Source: Halovenus halobia
Lineage (GTDB): Archaea; Halobacteriota; Halobacteria; Halobacteriales; Haloarculaceae
Direction of reading: 5' to 3'
NCBI RefSeq assembly: GCF_051414135.1
Contig: NZ_JBLKOA010000002.1
Coordinates: 62,001 to 126,000, forward strand
DNA length: 64,000 nt
This document shows, one piece after another, positions 17,632 through 25,913 of this stretch. Position 1 is the stretch's first letter; every line of letters starts with the position of its first letter. The notes under the pieces are model-generated. The model worked only from the letters and a program-made list of their open reading frames with translations. It was not told the DNA's origin and searched no databases. The position numbers were made by a program, and so were the translations under genes.

Positions 17632-18462
17632 ATGAGCCTACAATCCGAGATCGAGACCCTCTGGGCAGAGTATCAAGACGGCGAAATCGACGCCGAAACG
17701 AGCATGGAAGACCTGACCGTTCTCGCGGACTTTGTCGACGCACTCGAAGACGACGAGATTCGCGCCGCTGAAAAGTCCGGCGGCGAGTGGGAGGCCAACG
17801 AGTGGGTCAAACAGGGCGTCCTGCTTAATTTCGGCCTCCGACAAATCTCGGAGTACGAGTACGGCGACGTGACCTACAACGACGTGCTCCCACTGGCCGA
17901 CTCGGACGACTACGGTCGCCGTGGCTCTCGGAATACCCCGAACGGAACCGTCGTCCGCCGCGGCGCGAACATCGGCTCGGACGTCATCATGATGTCGCCC
18001 TCGTTCGTCAACATCGGCGCGCGTGTCGGCGATGGGACGCTCGTCGACTCCTGTGACACTGTCGGCTCCTGTGCACAGGTCGGGGACAACGTGAAACTCG
18101 GCGCAAACACGCTGGTCGGCGGCGTCCTCGAACCAGTTGAGGACGCACCAGTCATCATCGAAGACGGCGTCTCGCTGGGTGCTGGCTGTCGAGTGACGTC
18201 TGGATTCATCGTCGGCGAGAACAGCGTCGTCGGCGAGAATACCCTGCTGACGCCACGGATTCCGGTCTACGACCTCGTCGAAGAGGAGATTATCTATGGC
18301 GAACTTCCGCCGGAGCGACGCGCGTTCATCCGGTACGTCGAGTCCTCTGTCGGCGACCACGACCTGTTCGAGGGCGGCGCGTACAAGCCCGCTGTCGTCG
18401 CGACAGATATCGAGCAGAAAACCCTCGAAGGGACGGAGCGCGAGGACGCGCTGCGAGAATAA
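17632..18462 (+). CDS. dapD: 2,3,4,5-tetrahydropyridine-2,6-dicarboxylate N-acyltransferase
   Basis: The 276-aa protein catalyses acyl (typically succinyl) transfer to tetrahydrodipicolinate in the lysine pathway. The middle is a left-handed beta-helix made of hexapeptide repeats (GANIGSDVIMMSPSFVNIGA, DTVGSCAQVGDNVKLGANT, about 100-200). The following loop VLEPVEDAPVIIEDG and the N-terminal helical domain fit DapD. It belongs functionally with dapA-dapB but is separated from them by thiBPQ on the other strand. No dapE, dapF or lysA follows inside the window. Confidence 0.93.
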   Translation: MSLQSEIETLWAEYQDGEIDAETSMEDLTVLADFVDALEDDEIRAAEKSGGEWEANEWVKQGVLLNFGLRQISEYEYGDVTYNDVLPLADSDDYGRRGSRNTPNGTVVRRGANIGSDVIMMSPSFVNIGARVGDGTLVDSCDTVGSCAQVGDNVKLGANTLVGGVLEPVEDAPVIIEDGVSLGAGCRVTSGFIVGENSVVGENTLLTPRIPVYDLVEEEIIYGELPPERRAFIRYVESSVGDHDLFEGGAYKPAVVATDIEQKTLEGTEREDALRE

Positions 18463-18534
18463 GCAGTACGACGAGTATCCAGCAATTTTGTTCGCGGTTC
18501 ACGACAGCAATCTGAGCGAGGCGTTCTGCACGCA

Positions 18535-18546
18535 CCTTTTTATTCG
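18535..18546 (+). promoter_or_regulatory. TATA box of the 18567 gene
   Basis: A T-rich box (CCTTTTTATTCG) is centred about 27 nt before ATG 18567, which supports that start over a GTG at 18546 lying inside the promoter. Confidence 0.5.
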
Positions 18547-18566
18547 TGAGGCGTCGAAACCTGACA

Positions 18567-18950
18567 ATGGTTTCTCGTGAGACAATTGCTATCGGAGTGT
18601 CTGGCGGCGTCGGAACGCTGCTGGTTGGCGGTATCGAGTCCACTGTCGGCTTTGGGGAGTGGATGGGCCTGGCGACGTTCGTCTATCTTGGGCTGTTCTG
18701 GTACGCATTCCCCCAATTGTACTTGAGTGCGACCAACGACGGGTTGTCGGTACTCCGGATTCGGCTGATTCCCGTGATTCTCTTTTTGCTGGCCATCGTG
18801 GTGAGTATCTCATCGCTTGCCAGCGGGCGAGAACTGCTCGGCATCTGGGGGATTGTCGGCGTCGCCGTTGCCATCCTGTTCGTCAGTGCCTTTCGCAGTG
18901 GCTATCAAGAGGCGAGGGACTCAACCGGAGACGACGAGCCACCCGAGTAG
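18567..18950 (+). CDS. Small haloarchaeal membrane protein
   Basis: The protein is 127 aa with four hydrophobic helices (about residues 8-25, 30-50, 65-85 and 92-112) and a short acidic tail. I do not recognise a family. It stands alone between dapD and gcvPA with its own TATA box. The start at 18567 is chosen from promoter distance. Confidence 0.65.
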   Translation: MVSRETIAIGVSGGVGTLLVGGIESTVGFGEWMGLATFVYLGLFWYAFPQLYLSATNDGLSVLRIRLIPVILFLLAIVVSISSLASGRELLGIWGIVGVAVAILFVSAFRSGYQEARDSTGDDEPPE

Positions 18951-19017
18951 CCAGAACGTCCCAGTATGAGCTGTGTGAACCAAAACAATTCCGTACATCC
19001 AGCCCAAGAGAACAATA

Positions 19018-20352
19018 ATGGGCGGACACGATACCGGAAGTCCCTACGCGTCACACACACCCGCTGAAACTGAACAGATGCTCGACGCGGTCGGCGCGGC
19101 GACGGAAGCCGACCTCTTCGACATCCCCGAGGGAGTTCGTTTCGACGGCGAGTTTGACATCGAATCGCGCAGCGAACGCGCTGTCCGACAGGAATTTGGG
19201 GGGATGCTGGACCGCAACGACGACCTGACGGAGTTTCTCGGCCGCGGTCACTACGACCACTACGTGCCATCGCTGGTCGACCACCTCTCAGACCGCCAGG
19301 AGTTTTTGAGTTCGTACACACAGTATCAGCCCGAAATCGCACAGGGCTTTCTGCAGGCCCTGTTCGAGTACCAGTCGATGCTCGTCGAACTCACAGGGCT
19401 GGACGTGGCGAACTGCTCGCTGTACGACGCCGCAACAGCCCTCGGCGAGACGGCGACGCTCGCGTCTCGCGTCCGAGCGACGACGGGCAACCGAGTGCTC
19501 GTTCCGGAACACCTCCACGAAGGCAAACGCGGGGTCCTCGAAAACTACGCAGACGGGGCCAACCTCACTGTCGAGTCCTATCCGATGGTCGATGGTGCGG
19601 CCGATGTCGAAGCAATCGAGGAGTTGGTTGACGACGACCTGCTGTTGCTGTACGCGGAGAGTCCGACAGTCCGGGGCGTCATCGAAGAGTCCCTCGCAGA
19701 CATTGGAACCATTGCGGACGAGCACGAGGCACTGTTTGCACTCGGCTCGGACCCCGTCGCGCTGTCGGTCCTCGAAGAACCCGACGCTGTCGGCGCAGAT
19801 GTCGTCATCGGCGACGCTGCAACGCTCGGAATCGGGACGGCCTACGGGATGGGACTGGGGATGTTCGCCACCCGGAAAGAGTTCCTCCGACAGGTTCCGG
19901 GCAGACTTGTCGGCGTGGGCGAGGACAGCACCGGCCGACGAGCGTACACGCTGACGCTGCAGACGCGCGAACAGCACATCCGCCGTGAGCGCGCCACGAG
20001 CAACATCTGCACGAATCAGGCGTGGGTCGCGCTCCGGACGGCGATTCACGCCGCCTCTCTCGGCCCCGAGGGACTGGTTGACCTCGCGCGGACCTGTATC
20101 ACGAGCGCGACGGAGCTTGCAGACCAACTCGATGAGATTACTGGCGTCGCCGCGCCGGTCCACGACCGACATCACTTCCGAGAGTTTCTGGCACGGACCG
20201 ACCAGCCAGCACAGGCCATCGCGGACGAACTCGTCGACGAAGGGTTCGCGGTCCACGCTGTCGACGAACACCTGCTCCAACTCTGTGTGACCGAGACGAA
20301 CGAGGACAGCACAGAGAGACTGGTTGACGCGGTACAGGAGGTGGTTGCATGA
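19018..20352 (+). CDS. gcvPA: Glycine dehydrogenase (decarboxylating) subunit 1
   Basis: The 444-aa protein is the N-terminal half-enzyme of the P-protein in the two-subunit form of the glycine cleavage system. Typical text includes GSPYASHTPAETEQML, FLGRGHYDHYVPSLVDHL, SSYTQYQPEIAQGFLQALFEYQ and EYQSMLVELTGLDVANCSLYD. It lacks the PLP lysine, which is in gcvPB. gcvT and gcvH are not in the window. Its stop region is duplicated at the junction with gcvPB. Confidence 0.94.
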   Translation: MGGHDTGSPYASHTPAETEQMLDAVGAATEADLFDIPEGVRFDGEFDIESRSERAVRQEFGGMLDRNDDLTEFLGRGHYDHYVPSLVDHLSDRQEFLSSYTQYQPEIAQGFLQALFEYQSMLVELTGLDVANCSLYDAATALGETATLASRVRATTGNRVLVPEHLHEGKRGVLENYADGANLTVESYPMVDGAADVEAIEELVDDDLLLLYAESPTVRGVIEESLADIGTIADEHEALFALGSDPVALSVLEEPDAVGADVVIGDAATLGIGTAYGMGLGMFATRKEFLRQVPGRLVGVGEDSTGRRAYTLTLQTREQHIRRERATSNICTNQAWVALRTAIHAASLGPEGLVDLARTCITSATELADQLDEITGVAAPVHDRHHFREFLARTDQPAQAIADELVDEGFAVHAVDEHLLQLCVTETNEDSTERLVDAVQEVVA

Positions 20353-20415
20353 GCGAATGGAGTGAGCGAACGCAACGACGCCGGGTCGGAGACTCGGAGG
20401 TGGTTGCATGAGCGA
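20337..20415. repeat. Duplicated gcvPA/gcvPB junction with a loop-type hairpin
   Basis: The 20-nt string GGAGGTGGTTGCATGAGCGA occurs at 20337-20356 and again at 20396-20415. The first copy contains the gcvPA stop, the second the gcvPB Shine-Dalgarno-like GGAGGTG and start. The 39 nt between include the right arm of a hairpin with stem GTTGC (20344-20348) and GCAAC (20372-20376). Its loop resembles those of the repeats near the tRNA genes. Without the duplication the two genes would overlap as ATGA. Confidence 0.8.
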
Positions 20416-21844
20416 CAACGACGGGTTCGCGTACGATCAGGCCCGCTGGACCGACGGCGAGGCGTACGAACCGCTGCTCTCGGAGAAGAACAACAGGGAA
20501 GTGGATGTCGACACGCCGCTGCCTGACGACCTGACGCGGGACAGTCTCGAACTGCCCGACCTGTCGGAGCCAGAACTGGCCAGACACTACACCCGGCTCT
20601 CGCAAATGAACTACGGCGTCGAGAGCGGCCCCTTCCCGCTGGGCTCGTGTACGATGAAGTACAACCCGAAATTCACCGAGGATTTGGCCGCACACCCAAG
20701 CGGTGCGGTCCATCCTGACCGCCCGGAAAAAGCGCTGCAGGGCACGCTCGAACTGCTCGGCCGAACGTCCGAGTATCTCGCCGAGATTGGCGGGATGGAT
20801 GCCGTTACTCTCCAGCCTCCCGCGGGTGCGGCCGGCGAGTATACTGGCGTGTTGGTCGCGAAAGCGTATCACGAACACAACGACGACGAGCGCTCGGAGA
20901 TTATCGTCCCCGACAGCGCGCACGGAACGAACTTTGCAAGTGCCGCGCTCGCAGGATTCGATGTGGTCGAACTCCCAAGCGGCGACGATGGGCGTGTCGA
21001 CATCGAGGCGCTCGAAGAGGCAATCAGCGACGAGACTGCGCTGCTGATGTTGACCAACCCAAACACGCTCGGACTGTTCGAGCGTGATATCGAAGAGATC
21101 TCGGCGATGGTCCACGACGCCGGCGGCCTGCTGTACTACGACGGTGCGAACCTGAATGCCCTACTTGGCCGTGCCAGACCCGGCGACATGGGCTTCGACA
21201 TCATGCACTACAACGTCCACAAGACGTTCGCAACGCCACACGGCGGCGGCGGCCCCGGTGCGGGCCCGGTCGGTGTCGTCGACGAACTCGCAGACTTCCT
21301 CCCAGACCCACAGGTTCGCGAGCAGGCCGGCAGCTACGAGCTGTTCGAGCCAGCACACTCCATTGGAAAGGTCCACGGCTTCCAGGGCAACTGGCTCGTT
21401 CTCGTCAAAACCTGTGCCTACATCGCTCGCCTCGGCGACGAGGGGCTGACCGACGCCAGCGCCAAGGCAGTGCTGAACGCCAACTATCTGGCCGAGCAAC
21501 TCGAGTACGAGATTCCGTTCGGTCCCTTCCATCACGAGTTCGTCGCCAGCGCGGGCGACCAAGATGCCGCCGACGTTGCCAAACGAATGCTCGATTACGG
21601 CGTCCACCCGCCGACGACGAAGTGGCCCGAAATTGTCGATGAGGCGCTGATGACCGAGCCCACCGAAATCGAAAACAAGCGAACGCTCGACCAACTTGCA
21701 GCGGCGTTCAACGCCGTTGGCGATGAGTCAACCGAAACCATCGAAGCCGCACCAGAACGAACCGCCGCCCGCCGTATCGACCAGGTGAGTGCGGCGCGAA
21801 CGCCACGGCTGTCCTGGCAGGCGCTCGACGACAAGAACGAGTGA
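20408..21844 (+). CDS. gcvPB: Glycine dehydrogenase (decarboxylating) subunit 2
   Basis: The 478-aa protein is the catalytic PLP half of the two-subunit P-protein. The PLP lysine lies in MHYNVHKTFATPHGGGGPG (about residues 262-280), and SGPFPLGSCTMKYNPK is the N-terminal family hallmark. The start MSDNDGFAYD follows a clear GGAGGTG 7 nt upstream, created or preserved by the junction duplication. It pairs with gcvPA to decarboxylate glycine. Confidence 0.95.
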   Translation: MSDNDGFAYDQARWTDGEAYEPLLSEKNNREVDVDTPLPDDLTRDSLELPDLSEPELARHYTRLSQMNYGVESGPFPLGSCTMKYNPKFTEDLAAHPSGAVHPDRPEKALQGTLELLGRTSEYLAEIGGMDAVTLQPPAGAAGEYTGVLVAKAYHEHNDDERSEIIVPDSAHGTNFASAALAGFDVVELPSGDDGRVDIEALEEAISDETALLMLTNPNTLGLFERDIEEISAMVHDAGGLLYYDGANLNALLGRARPGDMGFDIMHYNVHKTFATPHGGGGPGAGPVGVVDELADFLPDPQVREQAGSYELFEPAHSIGKVHGFQGNWLVLVKTCAYIARLGDEGLTDASAKAVLNANYLAEQLEYEIPFGPFHHEFVASAGDQDAADVAKRMLDYGVHPPTTKWPEIVDEALMTEPTEIENKRTLDQLAAAFNAVGDESTETIEAAPERTAARRIDQVSAARTPRLSWQALDDKNE

Positions 21845-21890
21845 TCTCTTGAACGAGTTCAGGCGCGTTTTGTCCTGATAAAGAGAGTAT

Positions 21891-22271
21891 TTAGTCTGCA
21901 GCGGTCGTGATTTTCTCGGCGAGGTCGGTGTAGTGTTCCGTGCCGGTGCCTTTCTGGACGATAGCACTCAACTCTTCGCTGCCAGTGGTCGACTTGATAT
22001 CGTCCAGACTGGCGGCAGTAAACAGGAAAAATGGCAGCTCTGGTCGGTGTTCGCGGACTTCTAGACAGAGTTCGATGCCATCCATCTGTGGCATCCGAAG
22101 GTCGCTCACCACGCTGTCGAACTCGCCGTCGACGAGGCGCTCAGCAGCCTCAGGTGGCCGCTTCTCCGTTGTCACGTCAATTCGGTCGCTCTCACGTTCG
22201 AGAAACGTTTCTGTTAACTCCAGCATATCTTCGTCTTCGTCGACAACGAGCACTTCGATGGACGAAGCCAT
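21891..22271 (-). CDS. Stand-alone response-regulator receiver protein
   Basis: The protein is 126 aa from ATG 22269-22271 (MASSIEVLVVDEDED). It is a single CheY-like receiver domain with the acidic pocket DEDED, the phospho-acceptor Asp in VSDLRMPQMDGIEL (about 52), a Thr/Ser position near FFLFTAAS, and the lysine in VQKGTG. No output domain is present. It starts 1 nt after the stop of the upstream zinc-ribbon gene, so the two form an operon. The partner kinase is unknown. Confidence 0.85.
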   Translation of the reverse strand: MASSIEVLVVDEDEDMLELTETFLERESDRIDVTTEKRPPEAAERLVDGEFDSVVSDLRMPQMDGIELCLEVREHRPELPFFLFTAASLDDIKSTTGSEELSAIVQKGTGTEHYTDLAEKITTAAD

Positions 22272-22272
22272 A

Positions 22273-22431
22273 TTATGCGCTCGCGCTGTCGACGGCACTG
22301 CCGATCTGGATGAACCCGTACGAACACTCCGTACAGTGCCACTTGACTTTGGTTCCGAGGTGCATTTTCGTGCTCGCGGCCCGGTAAAACTCTGAGGCGC
22401 CACACTCCGGACACTCTCGCTGTAGTTCCAT
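22273..22431 (-). CDS. Small zinc-ribbon protein
   Basis: The protein is 52 aa with two CxxC knuckles, CPECG (about 7-11) and CTEC (about 33-36), giving a four-cysteine zinc ribbon. The start MELQREC is chosen because a TATA-like box sits 26 nt upstream; longer readings run into the repeat region. It is the first gene before the receiver protein. Function unknown; possibly a nucleic-acid or protein-binding ribbon. Confidence 0.75.
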   Translation of the reverse strand: MELQRECPECGASEFYRAASTKMHLGTKVKWHCTECSYGFIQIGSAVDSASA

Positions 22432-22453
22432 ACACCCATATTTCAGCTTCTGG

Positions 22454-22460
22454 GATAAAG
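22454..22460 (-). promoter_or_regulatory. TATA-like box of the zinc-ribbon/receiver operon
   Basis: CTTTATC on the minus strand is centred about 26 nt before ATG 22431. A second candidate, GGCTATAAAAACC, lies about 20 nt further upstream. Confidence 0.45.
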
Positions 22461-22620
22461 TGGATTCGGTTTTTATAGCCAGAACAACACGCGTAGTGAA
22501 GTAGCGGCCGCTATGCTGGACTCCGACGCTGTCACGCTGTTGGGAAGTCATCGGCGAGTCACTCCCGCAGCTACGTGACAAACAACTATCATTCGTGCTG
22601 AGTGGTATGATAGACGCAGT

Positions 22621-22967
22621 CTCGCAGACATGACTCTCACGTTCGTTCGAGTCAGGATTGCTCGCGGGTCGCTACGCTCCCCGCTCACATGTTCGGGAGA
22701 CTTCGCTCTGCTCAGCCTCCCGCTACTCACGGCTCGCGATGCTCGCCGTTCGTTGACTGAGGTCTCGCTACGCTCGACCTCACATGCGAGGGATGGGATT
22801 CGAACCACGTAAAGACATTCCGGGTCGCTCACTCCGTTCGCTTCCCGGGCTGTGACTTTCCTACTTCGAATCCCGACGACTCGCAGACATGACTCTCACG
22901 TTCGTTCGAGTCAGTATTGCTCGCGGGTCGCTACGCTCCCCGCTCGCAAGTTCGGGAGAGTTCGCTA
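22621..22967. repeat. Hairpin repeat array with a tRNA-Leu 3'-end copy
   Basis: No gene is seen in 22432-22967. The 89-nt segment 22621-22709 recurs at 22880-22968 with few changes. Between them, 22785-22806 is an exact 22-nt copy of the tRNA-Leu 3' end (22968-22989). Several hairpins are perfect: 22631-22654; 22664-22684 and 22758-22782, which share the same 11-nt loop TCGCTACGCTC on unrelated stems; and 22820-22848. An inverted T-arm at 22865-22874 faces the T-arm copy at 22795-22804. From 22461 to 22620 I see only possible promoter boxes and weak dyads. Confidence 0.85.
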
Positions 22968-23052
22968 TGCGAGGGATGGGATTCGAACCCATGGACCCCT
23001 ACGGGAGCGGGTCTTAAGCCCGCCGCCTTTGGCCTAGCTCAGCCACCCTCGC
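22968..23052 (-). tRNA. tRNA-Leu(TAA)
   Basis: This 85-nt tRNA has a long variable arm, as expected for leucine. The acceptor GCGAGGG pairs with CCCTCGC. The anticodon arm GCGGG-CTTAAGA-CCCGC carries anticodon TAA. The variable arm is TCCCGTAGGGG-like, the T arm ATGGG-TTCGAAT-CCCAT, and the discriminator is A. No intron is seen. A partial copy of its 3' end lies about 160 nt downstream on the same strand. Confidence 0.94.
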
Positions 23053-23236
23053 GCATTCGTTGGTCTGTCGGGGAGCCGAAAAGCGGTTACGAATTGGCTA
23101 TCCGACACACAGCGAAGAGAGCCACCAAGAAAACTCGGGACAGAAACGAACAGAAGCCGCCAAAGACAGGGGGTAACAAAAAGCGTGCCGTCAGCACAGT
23201 CAGCAGCCTCCCGACAAGCCGGACCTTACCGTATAG

Positions 23237-23246
23237 ATATTTATAC
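23237..23246 (+). promoter_or_regulatory. TATA box of the lipoprotein gene
   Basis: ATATTTATAC is centred about 26 nt before ATG 23267, a textbook haloarchaeal position. The rest of 23053-23266 holds no gene. Confidence 0.6.
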
Positions 23247-23266
23247 TCGTAGAACAGTTCAGTGGC

Positions 23267-24028
23267 ATGCAACGAAGACGATTGTTACAGACGATAGCAG
23301 TCGGAAGTTCGCTCGCGGTTGCCGGGTGTGTCGGTGGAGGAGACGACGGAGCGGACAGCGCGGACACGTCTGACCCAGAGGCCGGGACAAACGAAACTGA
23401 CGAAGAGCCAGACGAATCTGAACCGACAGACGAATCGACGGCCGAAGGAACAGACGAGGAAAGCGATGATTCAACCGGAGGGACAGAAGACGAAAGCGAC
23501 GAAACAGCCGACCAGACGGACGAAGAGAGTGAAGAGGAGACGACTGAACCCACACTCGGAGAGCTTGAGGTGGCCTTCGAGAACAACTATCGCTTCAGCG
23601 TCTCCGTCCCTCAACTGGGCGAGCCGGTTACAGGAGCGTTCGACGACGGAAACTTCTACAGCGTCGTCGCGATCGAGGGAGACACGCTCAGGACGTACAT
23701 TGTCGACGGACAACAGTACATCGTCGCCGACGGCTCCTGTACGCCGGTTCCCAGCAGTACGACTGGTGGAATGGACGTGTCGTCGCTGGCCGACGCCGAC
23801 ACTGTCGAACAGGACGTTGCTAACCCGGAATCGGAGTCACTCACACCGAGTGGAACCACAACCATCGACGGAACACGAACGTACGTCTACGAACTGGAGA
23901 CGCAGGACACGCCTGTCACCTACTACGTCGGCGTCGAGAGCCGACGACTGCGCCGCGTGGAGACACAGGAGGCAATCATCGACTACACAGACTGGGGAGC
24001 GGTAGACCCCATCATTGCGCCCTGCTGA
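23267..24028 (+). CDS. Tat-exported haloarchaeal lipoprotein of unknown function
   Basis: The protein is 253 aa. The N-terminus MQRRRLLQTIAVGSSLAVAG followed by Cys is a twin-arginine signal with lipobox. Next comes a very acidic Ser/Thr/Glu/Asp-rich linker (about 25-105), then a globular domain of about 145 residues with Tyr-rich beta strands (for example DGQQYIVADGSC). The last residue is Cys. The linker is probably a spacer from the membrane. The C-terminal domain may resemble small-ligand or outer-membrane carrier-like lipoproteins, but I cannot assign it. Confidence 0.8.
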   Translation: MQRRRLLQTIAVGSSLAVAGCVGGGDDGADSADTSDPEAGTNETDEEPDESEPTDESTAEGTDEESDDSTGGTEDESDETADQTDEESEEETTEPTLGELEVAFENNYRFSVSVPQLGEPVTGAFDDGNFYSVVAIEGDTLRTYIVDGQQYIVADGSCTPVPSSTTGGMDVSSLADADTVEQDVANPESESLTPSGTTTIDGTRTYVYELETQDTPVTYYVGVESRRLRRVETQEAIIDYTDWGAVDPIIAPC

Positions 24029-24110
24029 GTTCCGTCTCGGCCAGTATATATCCGGACCACAGCACTGTTCCGTTTACTCAGAGCGTTCTGGAGGAATCCT
24101 GCTACCTTCT

Positions 24111-24749
24111 TCAGGAGTGGTCAGCACCGGCGTCCTGCATCGCAGCGTCTGCGACGAGCGATGGTGCTTCGGGGATGATAATATCCTCAGTAGCCAGGAT
24201 TGCGCCGTCGATAGTTCCGGGAACCGAGAAAATTGGCGCGCCGTCGATAATACCGGCGGTCGTTCGTGTGCCGACGACGGCAGTCCCGTGCTGGTCGTGT
24301 GCAAGTTGTCGGAACAGTTCACCAAAACCGGGGAGGCGCTTCTCGTACAGTCGGTCGGCGGCGTCGACAGTCACGTCGTCGGGTTCGACGCCGGTCCCAC
24401 CGATGGTGATGACGGCGTCGACATCGCGGCGCTCGGCAAGTGTCGTGAGCGTGCTCTGGATGCCGTCGTAGGAGGGCTTGATGAGGTCGCGAGTAGTAAC
24501 TGACTCGCCCGCGTCTTCGAGGACTTCGACGACCGCATCGCCTTGCGTGTCATCGGCCATCGACCGCTCGGCAGTAACGGTGACGACGGCGTAGGCGAGT
24601 CCGTCCTCGGCTTCGGCGGCCGTGGCCGACTGTTCGGTTTGTTCTTCCTCGGACTCACTGTCGGCCTCGGGTTCCTCCGCAGGTTCCTCCTCCTCCTCGG
24701 GTTCGTCGTCAGTTTGTGTGCGGGGTTCACGGGACTGGAAATCGACCAT
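24111..24749 (-). CDS. moaB: MoaB/Mog-type molybdenum cofactor protein with acidic N-terminal extension
   Basis: The protein is 212 aa from ATG 24747-24749. The C-terminal 155 residues are a MoaB/MogA-like domain. It has VTVTAERS, TIGGTGVEPDDVT (the GGTG substrate loop) and LPGFGELFRQL, consistent with molybdopterin adenylylation. The first 50 residues are almost entirely Glu/Asp/Ser/Thr/Pro, an unusual extension that is probably disordered. Upstream in-frame readings continue antisense through the next gene and are not credible. Confidence 0.87.
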   Translation of the reverse strand: MVDFQSREPRTQTDDEPEEEEEPAEEPEADSESEEEQTEQSATAAEAEDGLAYAVVTVTAERSMADDTQGDAVVEVLEDAGESVTTRDLIKPSYDGIQSTLTTLAERRDVDAVITIGGTGVEPDDVTVDAADRLYEKRLPGFGELFRQLAHDQHGTAVVGTRTTAGIIDGAPIFSVPGTIDGAILATEDIIIPEAPSLVADAAMQDAGADHS

Positions 24750-24866
24750 ACCGGGTCCGACACTCGGGTGATAGAAAAGTCCCACGGGCGTGACTGACCT
24801 GTCACCCACGCGATAGCGAGTCAGCCGACCAGTACCATTTTGAGCGCTCTGCTCGTCTGTCCAGAT

Positions 24867-25913
24867 ATGCAGGCAGTCCAATTCGACGAACACGGTGACC
24901 GAGACGTAATCGAGTACGGCGAGTTCGAAGACCCCGAGCCAGGCCGTGGCGAGGTACTCGTCGAGGTCAAAGCAGGCGCGCTGAACCACCTCGACATCTG
25001 GACACGCAAGGGAATGCCAGCACTTGACCTGGAGATGCCACACATCCCGGGCAGTGACTGTGCAGGCGTCGTCGCCGAGACAGGACCCGGTGCGACACGA
25101 TTCGAGGAAGGGGACCGTGTCGCACTGCTCGCTGGCGTTCCCAGCGAGGGCCACGAGTTCGACCACGACGGCGACCCAACACTCTCGCCGGGCTTTCACA
25201 TCATCGGCGAACACGTCCGCGGCGTCCACGCCGAGTACGCTGCCCTGCCCGAGTCGAATCTCGTCGAAGTGCCGGAGCACGTCGACTGGGTGACCGCCGC
25301 CGCATCGCCACTCGTCTTCCAGACTGCCTGGCGAATGCTTATCGAACGCGGTGAACTGCAGGCCGGCGAGGATGTGCTCGTCCTCGGAGCCAGCGGTGGC
25401 GTCGGCCACGCAGCAGTCCAGATTGCCGAGTACACCGGCGCAGAGGTCTACGCAACGGCAAGTAGCGACGAGAAGCTCGACTACGCCGAGGAGGTCGGTG
25501 CTGACCACACCATCAACTACGAAGAAGACGATTTCGCCGAGGAAATTCTGGAGATGACCGGCGGCCGCGGCGTGGATATGGTCGTCGACCACATCGGCGC
25601 ACAGACGTGGCAGAACTCGCTGAAGAGCCTCACGAAGGGCGGCCGACTCGTCACCTGCGGCGCGACGACCGGCGGCCGACCAGAGACAGACATCAACCGA
25701 ATCTTCTGGAACCAGCTCGAGGTCATCGGCTCGACGATGGCGACCCCGAGCCAGGCCAACGAGGTGCTCGACCTCGTCTGGGAGGGTGAACTCGAACCAC
25801 GCGTTCGGGAAGTGCTTCCGATGAGCGAAACCGACCGCGCTCACGAGATCATCGAAGAGCGTGAAGGCTTTGGCAAGGTGGTTGTAAAACCAGATAGCGT
25901 GTATGACGCCTGA
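24867..25913 (+). CDS. Zinc-type alcohol dehydrogenase/quinone oxidoreductase family protein
   Basis: The protein is 348 aa from ATG 24867. It has a GroES-like N-terminal domain (EVKAGALNHLDIWTRKG, PHIPGSDCAGVV) and a Rossmann NAD(P)-binding domain with GASGGVGHAAVQIA (about 170-184). Catalytic zinc ligands of true alcohol dehydrogenases are not all evident, so NADPH:quinone reductase-like activity is more likely. The gene overlaps the next small membrane-protein gene by 11 nt. Substrate unknown. Confidence 0.85.
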   Translation: MQAVQFDEHGDRDVIEYGEFEDPEPGRGEVLVEVKAGALNHLDIWTRKGMPALDLEMPHIPGSDCAGVVAETGPGATRFEEGDRVALLAGVPSEGHEFDHDGDPTLSPGFHIIGEHVRGVHAEYAALPESNLVEVPEHVDWVTAAASPLVFQTAWRMLIERGELQAGEDVLVLGASGGVGHAAVQIAEYTGAEVYATASSDEKLDYAEEVGADHTINYEEDDFAEEILEMTGGRGVDMVVDHIGAQTWQNSLKSLTKGGRLVTCGATTGGRPETDINRIFWNQLEVIGSTMATPSQANEVLDLVWEGELEPRVREVLPMSETDRAHEIIEEREGFGKVVVKPDSVYDA

